Source: Terriglobia bacterium (GTDB lineage Bacteria; Acidobacteriota; Terriglobia; Acidiferrales; UBA7541). Taken from it: 64,000 nt of DNA. The DNA lies in assembly GCA_020072805.1 (NCBI GenBank), contig JAIQGC010000004.1, positions 50,378 to 114,377 of the forward strand, in the 5' to 3' direction. How positions within the stretch are numbered: position 1 is the first letter of the stretch; each line of letters starts with the position of its first letter. This document shows, piece after piece, positions 45,697 to 55,298 of this stretch. The translations under genes and the position numbers were made by a program. The notes under the pieces are model-generated. The model was not told the origin of the DNA. It did not search any database and saw nothing but the letters and a program-made list of their open reading frames with translations.

Positions 45697-46644
45697 ACGA
45701 ACTCTCTCCTCCATGGGGATTTCTCCCTCATCTTCCATCTAAGATTTCCATCTGCCAAAACTCTGGGCGTTTCTCCCCGTCCGTTTCAACCGAACACTTG
45801 TTCCACAACCCGCCGGGCTGCGGCGTTCTGCCGGGTCTTCACTTTGCGCTCCCGATGCAATGACGGGGAAGGGTACGATCGCCTGCGCTCGCCAGTCTCG
45901 GGCCCTATTGCTTCCACAAGCCGGCCTTTCACACCCCTGGCAAGGTGATTTTTTATAACATGACCCGCCCCCACGGTCAAACCCCCCAGCCAGCCGCTTG
46001 GACACCCTTTGCCGGCTTTGATTTCTCATCCCTAGCTCCCCCCGGTGGGAGGCCGGGAACCAATCTGCAGAGGCCAGCGGGTGCCGCACACGCCGTTTTT
46101 GCGTGTGCGGGTTTAGAGTTAGCCTTTATTCCAACTTATGCTTACCCATCCCCCAACCACCCCTTATTCATCTTGCGCCAGACACTATCCCCGTCCTCTT
46201 TCGCGGGCTTTCGAAAGATACTACGCGATAATAATATTGAGTATTGACGATTGGTAACATCCATGCTACCCTTCCTCGTGACATCGCGCCCCCCACGTCC
46301 CCGCGCCGTCAACTTCCCTCCTGGCCTCCTTTCATTATTTCCTCACCTCGCCATCCCACTACCTCCTTGTTCTTTTTCCGCTATCCTCTTTGTATTCAGC
46401 AGTTGCAAAAATACTTCCGTAACCCTTGTAGAATCAGCAGTTCCAAAACAAAGGACTTCATCTCCCGTAGAATCTGCAGTTACAGAAAAACATGGGGGGT
46501 GGGGGTCATATTGTTAACTTCCCAGCCATCCCCGCCACGGGTCACGAACCACAAGTCACAAGTCACGGACACGGCTTACCCAGCGACATTGCAGCCCGGA
46601 CAGAGCCGGGTTATGCTCGGCGTTCCACAACGGAGGAAACCAGA
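45697..46644. other. Pyrimidine-rich non-coding region
   Basis: About 950 bases with strong C/T bias on the plus strand. No coding region is convincing. It contains a 10-bp perfect hairpin (CCGCACACGC / GCGTGTGCGG, 46084-46110) and three spaced copies of a CAGCAGTT-like box at 46397, 46435 and 46474 (spacing 38-39 bases). The two flanking genes diverge, so their promoters must lie here. Confidence 0.5.
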
Positions 46645-49600
46645 ATGAAACTGCGGCTGAGGACGGCGGTTCTGATGGCAATAATTCTGCTCGCGGCGGG
46701 CGCGGCGGCGGCCCAGCAGATCGACCCCAAACTCTATGCCGAGATGAAGTGGCGCTGCATCGGCCCGTTCCGCGGCGGACGCACCATGGCTATCGCCGGC
46801 GTGCCCAAGCAGCCCAACGTCTTCTATATGGCTGCGGTGAACGGCGGCATCTGGAAGACCACGGATTTCGGCAATACTTGGAGGCCCATCTTCGACGGGC
46901 AGGACACCGGCTCTGTGGGCGCGCTGGCCGTGGCCCCCTCCAATCCGGACGTGATCTATGCGGGCAGCGGCGAAGGTTTGCAACGCCCGGATCTTTCCGT
47001 GGGCGACGGGGTGTACCGCTCGAACGACGCGGGAAAGACCTGGAAACATCTGGGTCTGGCCGATGCGCAGCAGATCACCGCGATCGCGGTGGACCCCAAA
47101 GACGCCGAGCGTGTCTACGTGGCCGTGCTCGGCCATCCCTACGGGCCTAACGCCGAACGCGGCGTCTTCCGCTCGGCCGACGGCGGAAAAAATTGGGAGC
47201 GCGTGCTCTATCAGGACGAGAATACCGGCGCGGCCGAACTGCTGATGGATCCCGCGAATTCGCAGACGCTCTACGCAGTCTTATGGGCTGCGCGCGTGGC
47301 GCCCTGGGAGGCGCGCAGCGGCGCTTCCATCAACGGGCCGGGCAGCGGCCTCTACAAATCCACTGACGGCGGAAGCAATTGGGTGCCGCTGACCAATGGC
47401 TTGCCGACCTTCGCCGATGGCCTGGGGCGCATGGGAATTGCCATCGCACACAGCAATCCGAGCTGGGTCTACGCCTCAGTCGAGGCCAAGAAGGGCGCGG
47501 GCGTCTATCGCTCGGATGATGCAGGGCAGTCCTGGGAACGCGTCAACGGCGACCGGAGGATTGGTGGACAGGGGCCGGGCGCAATGGGCATTGCGGTGAG
47601 TTCGGAAAATCCCGACGTGGTCTACGTGGCCAACACCGCTTCCTGGCGCTCGCTCGATGGCGGAAAAACCTTCGCCGGATTCAAGGGCGCTCCGGGCGGC
47701 GACGATTACCAGCGCATCTGGGTCAGCGCGGAAAACGCCAGCCTCATCGCCCTGACCAGCGATCAGGGCACGGTCATCAGCGTGAACGGCGGCGAGACCT
47801 GGAGCAGTTGGTACAATCAGCCCACCGCGCAGTTCTATCACGTGACCACCGACAACCGTTTTCCTTACTGGGTCTATGGCGCGCAGCAGGAGAGCGGCTC
47901 GGCCGCAGTGATGAGCCGCAGCGACTACGGCGAAATTTCCTTCCGGGAGTGGCATCCCGTCGGAGTGTTTGAATATGGCACGATCGCCGTGGACCCCCGC
48001 GACGCCAACAAAGTCTACGGCGCGCGCCTCACGCGCACCGATCAGGCTCTTGGCGAAGTGGCCGAAATCGGTCCGGAACCGGTGTGGCGCGGCGAATACC
48101 GCTATGACCGCACCCTCCCCGTGATTTTTTCGCCGCTCGATCCCGGCACGCTCTTTTTCGCCGCCAACGTCATCTTCAAGACCAAGGATGAAGGACGCAG
48201 TTGGACAGCGATCAGCCCGGATCTGTCCCGCGAAAAATATGACGTTCCCGCGAATCTGGGCGCGTTCACCGCGCTGGACCCGGAAAAAGGCAGGCATCGC
48301 GGCGTGATTTACGCGGTGGCACCGTCGTTCAAGGAGCCGGGAACCATCTGGGCCGGGACCGACGACGGCCTGGTGCACATCACCCGCGACGGCGGAAAAA
48401 ACTGGCAAAACATCACTCCCAAAGAACTGACGGCGTGGAGCAAAGTCTCGCTCATCGAGGCGTCGCATTTCGATGCCGGAACGGCTTACATGGCCGTCAA
48501 CCGCTTCCGCCTGGACGATCTGCGTCCCTACATCTATAGGACGCGCGATTTCGGCAAGAGCTGGCAGGCGATCGTGAAGGGCCTTCCGGGAAACGCTCCA
48601 GTGAACGCGGTGCGCGAAGACCCCGCGCGCAAGGGGCTGCTCTTTGCCGCGACGGAGAACGCCGTCTACGTTTCCTTCGACGATGGCGAAAATTGGCAGG
48701 CCCTGCAGTTGAATTTGCCGCACACCTCCATGCGCGACACGGCCCTGCACGGCGACGACCTGATCGTCGCCACCCACGGCCGCTCCTTCTGGATTCTGGA
48801 CGACATCACCCCGCTGCGGCAGATTTCCGCGGAAGTGGCCGCCGCCGATGTGCATCTCTTCGAGCCGCAGACGGCGCTGCGCGTCCGTTGGAACCGCAAC
48901 ACGGATACGCCGCTGCCGCCGGAAACTCCCGCCGGAAAAAATCCCCCGGACGGAGCGGTGATTGACTATTACCTGAAGGCCGCGGCAGACGGGCCGGTGA
49001 TACTCGATATTCTGGACCCGCAAGGGCGCGTGGTTCGCCACTACTCCAGCACGGACAAGCCGGAGAGCATCGAAGAGATCGCCAAAGACCAGCCGGTTCC
49101 GCTGTATTGGGTGCGTCCGCCGCAAACCCTTTCCGCCGCGGCGGGGATGCACCGCTTCGTCTGGGACCTGCGCTACGCCCCGCCTTCCGTGCTCGAAATG
49201 GAGTTCCCCATTGCGGCGATTGTGCACGATACGCCCAAGAATCCGCAGGGTGCCTGGGCGCCGCCGGGACTGTACACGGTGAAGCTGACGGTCAACGGGA
49301 AAAGCACCACGCGTTCCCTGGCCCTTCGCATGGACCCGCGCATTAGCGCATCGCTGGCAGAACTCGGCAAACAGTTCGAGATGGAATCGGGCTGCGTTGC
49401 CGGCATGAACGAAAGCTACGCGGCGCTGCGCGAATTGCAATCGCTGCGCGCGCAGCTCAAGGAAAGCGCCGGCAAACTCGGCAAAGGAAAAAGGGAACTG
49501 GCGGCCGCCGTCGCCGCGCTGGACAAGAAGGCGGCGGCTCTCGAAGGCGCGACGGTGGAAGGTTTTGCCGGCGTGCCCCCCAGCGGTGTGCAGCCGGAAA

Positions 49601-49830
49601 ATCTCTCGACTCTCAACCAGCATTTCGGTGCGCTGCTGAATGTCGCGGACAGCGCCGATGCTGCGCCGACCACGCAAGCCGCGGCGCTCTTCGCCGAACT
49701 GCAAAAATCGCAGAAAGACCTCCTGGCGAAGTGGGAGGAATTGAAGAAAGGCGAAATGGCCGCGGTCGGCGCGCGACTAAAGAAAGCCAAAGCCGGAGCC
49801 ATCAGCCTGCCCGGCGGCGCGGCGCGCTAA
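46645..49830 (+). CDS. Secreted VPS10/BNR-repeat (sortilin-like) protein
   Basis: A 1061-residue exported protein. The signal peptide is about residues 1-24 (AVLMAIILLAAGAAAAQ). Residues about 30-700 form a beta-propeller of BNR/Asp-box repeats (GIWKTTDFGNTWRP, GVYRSNDAGKTWKHL, GLYKSTDGGSNWVPL, DDGENWQAL), as in VPS10 and glycosyl-hydrolase BNR families. The remainder has a beta-sandwich part and a Lys/Ala-rich C-terminal helix region. Such proteins are numerous in Acidobacteriota and often annotated as glycosyl hydrolases without evidence of activity. ATG 46645 follows GGAGG at 8 bases. Single gene. Confidence 0.87.
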   Translation: MKLRLRTAVLMAIILLAAGAAAAQQIDPKLYAEMKWRCIGPFRGGRTMAIAGVPKQPNVFYMAAVNGGIWKTTDFGNTWRPIFDGQDTGSVGALAVAPSNPDVIYAGSGEGLQRPDLSVGDGVYRSNDAGKTWKHLGLADAQQITAIAVDPKDAERVYVAVLGHPYGPNAERGVFRSADGGKNWERVLYQDENTGAAELLMDPANSQTLYAVLWAARVAPWEARSGASINGPGSGLYKSTDGGSNWVPLTNGLPTFADGLGRMGIAIAHSNPSWVYASVEAKKGAGVYRSDDAGQSWERVNGDRRIGGQGPGAMGIAVSSENPDVVYVANTASWRSLDGGKTFAGFKGAPGGDDYQRIWVSAENASLIALTSDQGTVISVNGGETWSSWYNQPTAQFYHVTTDNRFPYWVYGAQQESGSAAVMSRSDYGEISFREWHPVGVFEYGTIAVDPRDANKVYGARLTRTDQALGEVAEIGPEPVWRGEYRYDRTLPVIFSPLDPGTLFFAANVIFKTKDEGRSWTAISPDLSREKYDVPANLGAFTALDPEKGRHRGVIYAVAPSFKEPGTIWAGTDDGLVHITRDGGKNWQNITPKELTAWSKVSLIEASHFDAGTAYMAVNRFRLDDLRPYIYRTRDFGKSWQAIVKGLPGNAPVNAVREDPARKGLLFAATENAVYVSFDDGENWQALQLNLPHTSMRDTALHGDDLIVATHGRSFWILDDITPLRQISAEVAAADVHLFEPQTALRVRWNRNTDTPLPPETPAGKNPPDGAVIDYYLKAAADGPVILDILDPQGRVVRHYSSTDKPESIEEIAKDQPVPLYWVRPPQTLSAAAGMHRFVWDLRYAPPSVLEMEFPIAAIVHDTPKNPQGAWAPPGLYTVKLTVNGKSTTRSLALRMDPRISASLAELGKQFEMESGCVAGMNESYAALRELQSLRAQLKESAGKLGKGKRELAAAVAALDKKAAALEGATVEGFAGVPPSGVQPENLSTLNQHFGALLNVADSADAAPTTQAAALFAELQKSQKDLLAKWEELKKGEMAAVGARLKKAKAGAISLPGGAAR

Positions 49831-49833
49831 CGG

Positions 49834-50604
49834 CTAGCGCAACCGGGCCCGCAGAAACGCCACCATGCGCTGCCAGGCGTCTTCGGCGGCCGCGGCGCGG
49901 TAGCCGTCCTTGTTATTCGGATTTTCAAAGGCGTGGCCCGCGCCGTCGTAAATCTTAATGTCGGTGGATTTCCCCGCGGCCTTCATGGCGGCGTCGAAGG
50001 CGCGCACCGCATCAGGAGGAATCCCGCGGTCGTCCGCTCCGAAGTTGCCCAGCACGGGCGCCTTGATGGCCGCCAGGTTCGCCGCCTCGGTGGGCAAGGG
50101 GCCGTAGTTCACGATGCAGGCGGCCAGCCGCGGCTCATGCACGGCCAGCTGGATGGAGTAGCCCCCGCCCATGCACCAGCCGGCGGAAGCGATGCGTTCC
50201 GGCTGCACGCTGGGAAGCGCGGCGAGATAGCTGACCGCGGCCTGCAGGTCGCGGAGGGCGCGGTCGGGAGGAAGTCCGCGGCTGAGTTCATGGGCCACCT
50301 CGGGCGTGGTGGCCTGTTTGCCTCGGTAGAGGTCCACCGCCAGAGCCACATAACCTTCCGCGGCAAATTTCCGCGCCTGTTCCTTGGCCCAATCGTTCAA
50401 TCCCCACCATTCATGAATGACGATGACCGCCGGATGTTTTCCCGGGGAATCGGGAGAGGCCAGATAAGCGGTGACGGTTTCCGTGCCGCTGGCGTATTGC
50501 ACGGAATCGGTCTTGACCGGGACGGAATTTCCCGGCAGGACAGCGGGCAGAGCGCAAGCCAGCAGGAAGAGAGCAGAGAGAGCCAAGCCACGTGGACGGT
50601 TCAT
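49834..50604 (-). CDS. Exported dienelactone-hydrolase-family protein
   Basis: A 256-residue alpha/beta hydrolase with a signal peptide (about 1-24, LALSALFLLACALPAVLPG). The catalytic Cys144 lies in AGWCMGGG, the acid in FGADDRGIP, and the His in DGAGHAFENP, the Cys-Asp-His triad of the DLH family. HEWWGLNDW near the N-terminus is also typical. The start at 50604 has GGAGG 5 bases upstream; an earlier in-frame ATG at 50703 would mask the signal peptide. It converges on the VPS10/BNR gene with only 3 bases between. Substrate unknown. Confidence 0.88.
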   Translation of the reverse strand: MNRPRGLALSALFLLACALPAVLPGNSVPVKTDSVQYASGTETVTAYLASPDSPGKHPAVIVIHEWWGLNDWAKEQARKFAAEGYVALAVDLYRGKQATTPEVAHELSRGLPPDRALRDLQAAVSYLAALPSVQPERIASAGWCMGGGYSIQLAVHEPRLAACIVNYGPLPTEAANLAAIKAPVLGNFGADDRGIPPDAVRAFDAAMKAAGKSTDIKIYDGAGHAFENPNNKDGYRAAAAEDAWQRMVAFLRARLR

Positions 50605-50904
50605 CGCGCCTCCAGCAGGGCGTGCCGCCCCGCGATTGCGGAGTGTAGCGAAACAAGCCGGGAAACGGCAAGGGGGAAGGCGCAGCGGCGCTGCTACGCG
50701 CACCTGTACGACAGGACAGTTGGCCGTTCTGTTTATCAGTAGCGCAAAGGAGGGCAGGGAGGGGGCTGGGGGGAGGACATTTTTTGTTAGGCTGGATTCA
50801 CAAGTGCAATTGCATCTCCCTGCGGGGATGCGAGGCTTCCGCGGAAAAGACCGCGGGAAAAACTAGACAAACGAATCGCCGGAAACGGCGATAGGGAGTT
50901 CGAC

Positions 50905-52746
50905 GTGAAAAGCGCAATGAAACTGCTGACTCAAGCGGCCCTGCTGGGACTGCTGGCACTGCCGGCATGGGGACAAGGGACGCCGCAATCCACGGATCCG
51001 CAGCAGCAGGACGGCGGAGGAACTTCGCTTTACAGCATCACGATCTCGGCGCGGACGACCAAGGCCATCAACTACGGGCACATGAACGGGTCGACGAAGA
51101 TCGATTTTCGCGGGACGGTGCTGCAGCCGATGGCCAAGGGCGAAGCGAAAGTGGAAGGGAAGGGGCGCGCGCTGCGGGTCTCGGCGAAATTCGAAAAGAT
51201 GGAATCGGCGCAGAAATACGGGCCGCAATTCCTGACGTACGTGCTGTGGGCGGTCTCGCCGGAAGGACGCGCCGACAACATGGGCGAGATCATTCTGGCG
51301 GGCGGAAAAGGCAAAGTGGAAACGACGGCGCAACTGCAGGCGTTCGCGATGATCGTGACGGCGGAGCCGTATTTCGCGGTGATCGAGCCGAGCGAAGTGG
51401 TGGTGATGGAAAATATCGTGCGGCCGGATACGGCGGGGAACGTGGAGGAAGTGGAAGCGAAGTTCGCGCTGCTCAAGCGCGGGAAGTACAACTTCGTGGA
51501 ATCCAATTCGCAAGCCAAGGCGCTGGACCCGCGGGCGCCGCTTTCCGTGCATGAAGCGCGCAACGCGGTGAAGATCGCGCAGGCGGCGGGAGCGGAACGT
51601 TATGCGGCGGACAGTTACCGGAAGGCCGCGCAATACCTGCAGAATGCGGAAGAGCTGGTGACGCGCAAGGGGGACCTGAAGCAGGTGGACATGGCGGCGC
51701 GCGAATCGGTGCAGACGGCGGAAGACGCGCGAGCCATCACGGCCAAGCGCATGGAAGAGGAACGGGCGGAGCGGGAGCGGCGCGCGGCGCAGGAACGCGA
51801 GGCTCAGGCGCGAGCGGAGCAGGAAGCGGCGATGCGCGCGAAGCTGGAAGCGCAACTGGCGGCGGAGCGTGCGGCGCGGGAACGGGCGGAAGCGGAAGCG
51901 GTAAGAGCGGCTTCTCTGGCGCAGCAACAGCAGGCGCAGGCCCAGGCGGAACAGTCTCGCCTGGCGGCGGAACGAGCGGCGCAGGCCCAGGCGCAATCGG
52001 ATGCGGCGCGAGCGGCAGCGGAGGCGCAGCAGCGGCAGGCGCAAGCGGACGCGGAGCAGTCGCGGCTGGCGGCGGAGCGTTCGGCGCAGATGCAAGCGCA
52101 ATCGGATGCGGCGCGGGCGGCGGCGCAGGCACAGGCGGAGCAGTCCCGCCTGGCGGCGGAACGAGCGGCGAAGGAACGCGCCGACGCGGAAGCCGCGCGG
52201 CAGAGCGCTCTGGCTGGGCAGCAGGCAGCCGAGGCGGAAGTGGCCAAGGCGCGGGCGGCGGCCGAACAGGCGGAGAAGGAAAAGGCCGAACTGCGCTCGA
52301 AGTTGCTGAGCCAGTTGAATACGATTCTACAGACGCGGGATTCGGCGCGCGGGCTGATCATCAACATGTCCGACGTGCTGTTCGACACCGGAAGCTACAC
52401 GCTGAAGCCGGGAGCGCGCGAAAAACTGGCCAAGATTTCCGGCATCGTCATGGCCCATCCGAGCCTGAATTTGCAGATCGAAGGGCACACGGACAGCGTG
52501 GGAACGGACGAATACAACCAGACGCTTTCCGAGCGGAGAGCCGGAGCGGTGAAGGACTACCTGGTGCAGCAAGGGGTGGCTTCCTCCGCGGTAGTGTCCA
52601 AGGGCTTCGGCAAGGCCCAGCCGGTGGCAGACAACGAAACGGCGGAAGGCCGGCAGCGCAACCGGAGAGTGGAACTGGTGGTCAACGGGGACGCCATTGG
52701 CACGTCCGGGGCGTCCGTCGCGAGCAGCGGAGCGGCGCCGAAATAG
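50905..52746 (+). CDS. OmpA-family protein with long coiled-coil stalk
   Basis: A 613-residue exported protein starting at GTG 50905 (AGGGAG upstream). Signal peptide about 1-23. A beta-rich N-terminal domain (about 38-180) is followed by a long Ala/Glu/Gln/Arg helical region (about 200-475) with three copies of AEQSRLAAER spaced 35 and 28 residues apart, multiples of seven, as expected for a coiled coil. Residues about 490-605 form an OmpA C-terminal domain (SDVLFDTGSYTLKPGAREKLAKI, EGHTDSVGTDEYNQTLSERRA, RRVELVV) that binds peptidoglycan. It probably bridges the outer membrane or periplasm to the cell wall. Two hairpins follow it. Confidence 0.88.
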   Translation: MKSAMKLLTQAALLGLLALPAWGQGTPQSTDPQQQDGGGTSLYSITISARTTKAINYGHMNGSTKIDFRGTVLQPMAKGEAKVEGKGRALRVSAKFEKMESAQKYGPQFLTYVLWAVSPEGRADNMGEIILAGGKGKVETTAQLQAFAMIVTAEPYFAVIEPSEVVVMENIVRPDTAGNVEEVEAKFALLKRGKYNFVESNSQAKALDPRAPLSVHEARNAVKIAQAAGAERYAADSYRKAAQYLQNAEELVTRKGDLKQVDMAARESVQTAEDARAITAKRMEEERAERERRAAQEREAQARAEQEAAMRAKLEAQLAAERAARERAEAEAVRAASLAQQQQAQAQAEQSRLAAERAAQAQAQSDAARAAAEAQQRQAQADAEQSRLAAERSAQMQAQSDAARAAAQAQAEQSRLAAERAAKERADAEAARQSALAGQQAAEAEVAKARAAAEQAEKEKAELRSKLLSQLNTILQTRDSARGLIINMSDVLFDTGSYTLKPGAREKLAKISGIVMAHPSLNLQIEGHTDSVGTDEYNQTLSERRAGAVKDYLVQQGVASSAVVSKGFGKAQPVADNETAEGRQRNRRVELVVNGDAIGTSGASVASSGAAPK

Positions 52747-52766
52747 GCGTCACTGGCGGTTGTGAA

Positions 52767-52852
52767 GCACTCCCGGCAGATGTCGTAGGCGGGAGTGCGA
52801 AATAGTTTCGAAAAGAGCCGCGAACCGGCGATCACTGGTTCGCGGCTCTTTT
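52767..52852 (+). terminator. Tandem hairpins ending the OmpA transcript
   Basis: The first hairpin, GCACTCCCG / CGGGAGTGC (52767-52798), has a 14-base loop. The second, AGAGCCGCGAACC / GGTTCGCGGCTCT (52814-52849), has a 10-base loop flanked by AAAA and TTTT-ATTTATTT, a strong bidirectional terminator. Confidence 0.85.
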
Positions 52853-53093
52853 ATTTATTTTTGATCCTGCCCGTAGTGGTTTCCCTCCGTGCACGAAGTT
52901 GCCCTGAATAGCAGCTGCTGGAAATCTCTCAATAATTGCGGCCATCGGAAGAGGGAAGAACGGGAAGTAAAGGCTGAAATCCGAAGTTGCGGGCGAGAAA
53001 GTAGAAAGTGACTTGTGACTCGTGGAAAAACACACAAACGAGTGGGGCGATTGCGGCGCCGGGAAATGACGGAAAGAGAGAAGGCTCGGGGTC

Positions 53094-54581
53094 TTAGCGC
53101 GGCCTAGTGGCTGGGGTTCGGGTTTCGCGTGCGAGCAGCTGGTTTTGAGGGGAGGGTTGCTCCAGGGCGAGGAGGAGCATGCGTCCGTCGGAGTGGTAGT
53201 CGCCGCCGGTGGCGGTGGTGGCTTCGCGAACGGGATCCGTAGGAAGAACGTAGCTGATTTTGGGGCCGGACTGGAGTTTGTTGAGAGTCTGGCCGACGAA
53301 TTCGCGCTCGGCGTCGACGTTGGGGTCGATCTTGTGGGTGATGGCAGTGAGCGAGCGCTTGTCCTTTTGCACGCCGATATCGTGGGTTGCCGCACCGACC
53401 CAGACGGGGACACCGTTCAAATCGTAGTCGGTCTTCCAGATGCGGATGTGGTGGCGGTGGGTCATGGTGGATTCGGGATCTTCCATGGCCAGGCTGAGGT
53501 CCTGGGGGCGGCCGAAGAGGTAGAGGCGGCTCATGGGCATGTCCACCTGGTCCTTGGGATGCTTCATGGCGTGCCAGACAGCTTTGGACTTGGAGCGGAT
53601 GGTGGTGTCCCATCTGGCGTTCTGGAAAGCCTGTTCGACCTGCTCGAGGGTTCCGACGAAAATCAGATTGACCATGTCGCCATCGCGGCCGCTGGAGTCC
53701 ATGATGCGGCGGGGAACGAATTCGAGGATATCCTGGAGGGTAGCGCGGGAATGGCCGGCGGGGGCGGAGGATTTGGCCGGGACCGTCGCGCGGACGGGGA
53801 GGAGCGCGGCGAGTTCGCGGGGAGCACGCGAGGAATCCGGACCGGTACTGGCTTTACTATTCGAGAGATTCACGGGTACATCGCCGTTGACGTAGGCGGT
53901 GAGGGCCACGCCTTTGAGCAGGACGCTGTCCTTGCCGCGCATCATCATCAGGGCCGGAGCGGCGGGATAGAAAGCCAGGGCGGTGACGGCCATGCCGGTG
54001 GCCATCATTTTGGATTGGCCGCCGCCGCGCACGCGGGTGGTGGCGCGAACGGGAATTTTATCGCCGTTGGGCAGGCCGATGAATTGCAGATGGATGCCGA
54101 GTTTGCCGCCGCGGGCCATGCGCCGCTTGTGTTTGACCTCGGAAATTGTTCCTTGAGCAATCGTGCCCCTGGGAATGACCGGGAGGCCATTGAGCATCAC
54201 GTCCTGCACGACGACGAAGTCGACGGGATCGCCCAACTTGGCGTCGGCGGAAGAGATGGACTCGGAGGCGCGCAGGGCGATGACGGTACCGTCAGGCAGA
54301 ACCGGAGGGAGGGAGCGGAAGACAACGCTGCCGGCAGGTAAAGGATTGGAGGATGAGGAAGCGATTGTTTCGGAAGCAAGCGCTTCCGTGGCGTTGGGTT
54401 TGTGGGTAAGAGATGCATCCTTGCCGGGCAGAGAGATTCGGGAATGAAGAGGGCGGACCGTGGTGGACTGGGTGGGGACCGGGAGAAGGGCTTGTCTGGC
54501 CTGAGCTATGGCCAGAGAGGGAATGAAAACGGCCAGGAGCAGGCCGAGAAGAGCGGATGGTATGTAGTTCGGCTTCAGCAA
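53094..54581 (-). CDS. Secreted LssY_C-domain protein
   Basis: About 495 residues from a TTG at 54581, which starts directly before a signal peptide (ALLGLLLAVFIPSLAIAQ). An ATG at 54713 is in frame but adds 44 residues without a sensible leader. Residues about 80-290 hold a beta-rich domain with VIALRASESISSADAKLGDPVDFVV, reminiscent of periplasmic pilus-assembly chaperone-like or SAF domains. Residues about 300-470 match LssY_C (LQDILEFVPRR, DMVNLIFVGTLEQVEQAF, HRHHIRIWKTD). Its upstream region carries the GTACTAGTAC palindrome also found before the exopolysaccharide-like operon. Confidence 0.72.
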   Translation of the reverse strand: MLKPNYIPSALLGLLLAVFIPSLAIAQARQALLPVPTQSTTVRPLHSRISLPGKDASLTHKPNATEALASETIASSSSNPLPAGSVVFRSLPPVLPDGTVIALRASESISSADAKLGDPVDFVVVQDVMLNGLPVIPRGTIAQGTISEVKHKRRMARGGKLGIHLQFIGLPNGDKIPVRATTRVRGGGQSKMMATGMAVTALAFYPAAPALMMMRGKDSVLLKGVALTAYVNGDVPVNLSNSKASTGPDSSRAPRELAALLPVRATVPAKSSAPAGHSRATLQDILEFVPRRIMDSSGRDGDMVNLIFVGTLEQVEQAFQNARWDTTIRSKSKAVWHAMKHPKDQVDMPMSRLYLFGRPQDLSLAMEDPESTMTHRHHIRIWKTDYDLNGVPVWVGAATHDIGVQKDKRSLTAITHKIDPNVDAEREFVGQTLNKLQSGPKISYVLPTDPVREATTATGGDYHSDGRMLLLALEQPSPQNQLLARETRTPATRPR

Positions 54582-54625
54582 AGGGCACCCGGGATAATGA
54601 AAGAGAATGGCAAACTGCGGAAATG

Positions 54626-54638
54626 GTACTAGTACGCA
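54626..54638. promoter_or_regulatory. GGTACTAGTAC palindrome upstream of the LssY_C gene
   Basis: A 10-base palindrome GTACTAGTAC (54627-54636) within GGTACTAGTACGC, 45-55 bases upstream of the LssY_C start. On the gene's strand it shares GTACTAGTACCAT with the site at 20728-20740. Confidence 0.5.
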
Positions 54639-54713
54639 TATTGAAGCGCTATAGCCCTGAAGGACAGTTTCGGGCCAGGCAGTGCACTTTGGAGCATACG
54701 GTAATACGTTCAT

Positions 54714-55298
54714 AAAAATGGAGATAGTGCGATTTTAGAGAGCGGGGAAAAGATCCAGGAGGAGTGAAAAAACGAGGGATTGGGTAGGTTGAGACGGGCT
54801 GGATCGGGGATGAATCAGACCGAGGGTGTAGGCGCTGCTTTGAGGGTTACAGGCTGGTTCAGCAGACGTGGGAATCAGCGGGTTGGGGGGAATCAAGCAA
54901 CCAGTGGGAGAGAGGAGCGAATGGGCGGAGGGGCACGAGGGCAAAGCTATGCCTAGCGGGGAAGAAGATGGTGGAGGCGGGGGGAGTCGGAATTCTGACC
55001 CTCACTGATAACGCGCAACTTATTGATTTCATTAAACGCGAAACACGGCCAAAACAGCATATTTGCCCAAGTGGGGTACACGGCGGGTACACAGGGTTTC
55101 GAGGCAAGCGGTTTTGGCCAGCCCCAGCAAATCGACTTGAACACTTTACATCCAAAGCCGATGTTACTTCCCTAAGGCGGACCGCTTCGCGGAACTGCAG
55201 CCAAGTGCCGGGTGAGGGCGCCTAACTGGCGGACCATACATTCCGAGTACGCAATGATCCAGGCACGATCAGAAACAGGCTGATACTCAATGCGTTTT
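54714..55298. other. Junction between core and accessory DNA
   Basis: A gene-poor stretch where GC content drops. It holds the tRNA/tmRNA 3'-end-like sequence (54969-54992) and a low-confidence frame of 85 codons (54968-55225) that I do not accept as a gene. Confidence 0.5.
54969..54992 (-). other. Putative attachment site (tRNA/tmRNA 3'-end fragment)
   Basis: Read on the minus strand the segment ends CCCCCCGCCTCCACCA and is preceded by TTCCGACT. This matches the T-arm and acceptor 3' strand of a tRNA or tmRNA with an encoded CCA, but no tRNA body lies upstream of it; instead the accessory DNA begins. That is what the distal duplicated att site of an integrated island looks like. No integrase gene is visible in the window. 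Confidence 0.45.

Noticed and set aside
47476..49704. Minus-strand frame of 742 codons across the VPS10/BNR gene
   Set aside because: Shadow of the BNR-repeat gene.
51946..52165. Tandem DNA repeat in the OmpA gene
   Set aside because: Explained by heptad-based coiled-coil coding repeats, not an independent element.
54969..55050. Functional tRNA gene
   Set aside because: Only the 3' arm-like part is present; no anticodon or D arm can be folded, so it is listed as a fragment.
54968..55225. 85-codon frame at the island junction
   Set aside because: Starts inside the tRNA-like 3' fragment and shows no domain or ribosome-binding site.
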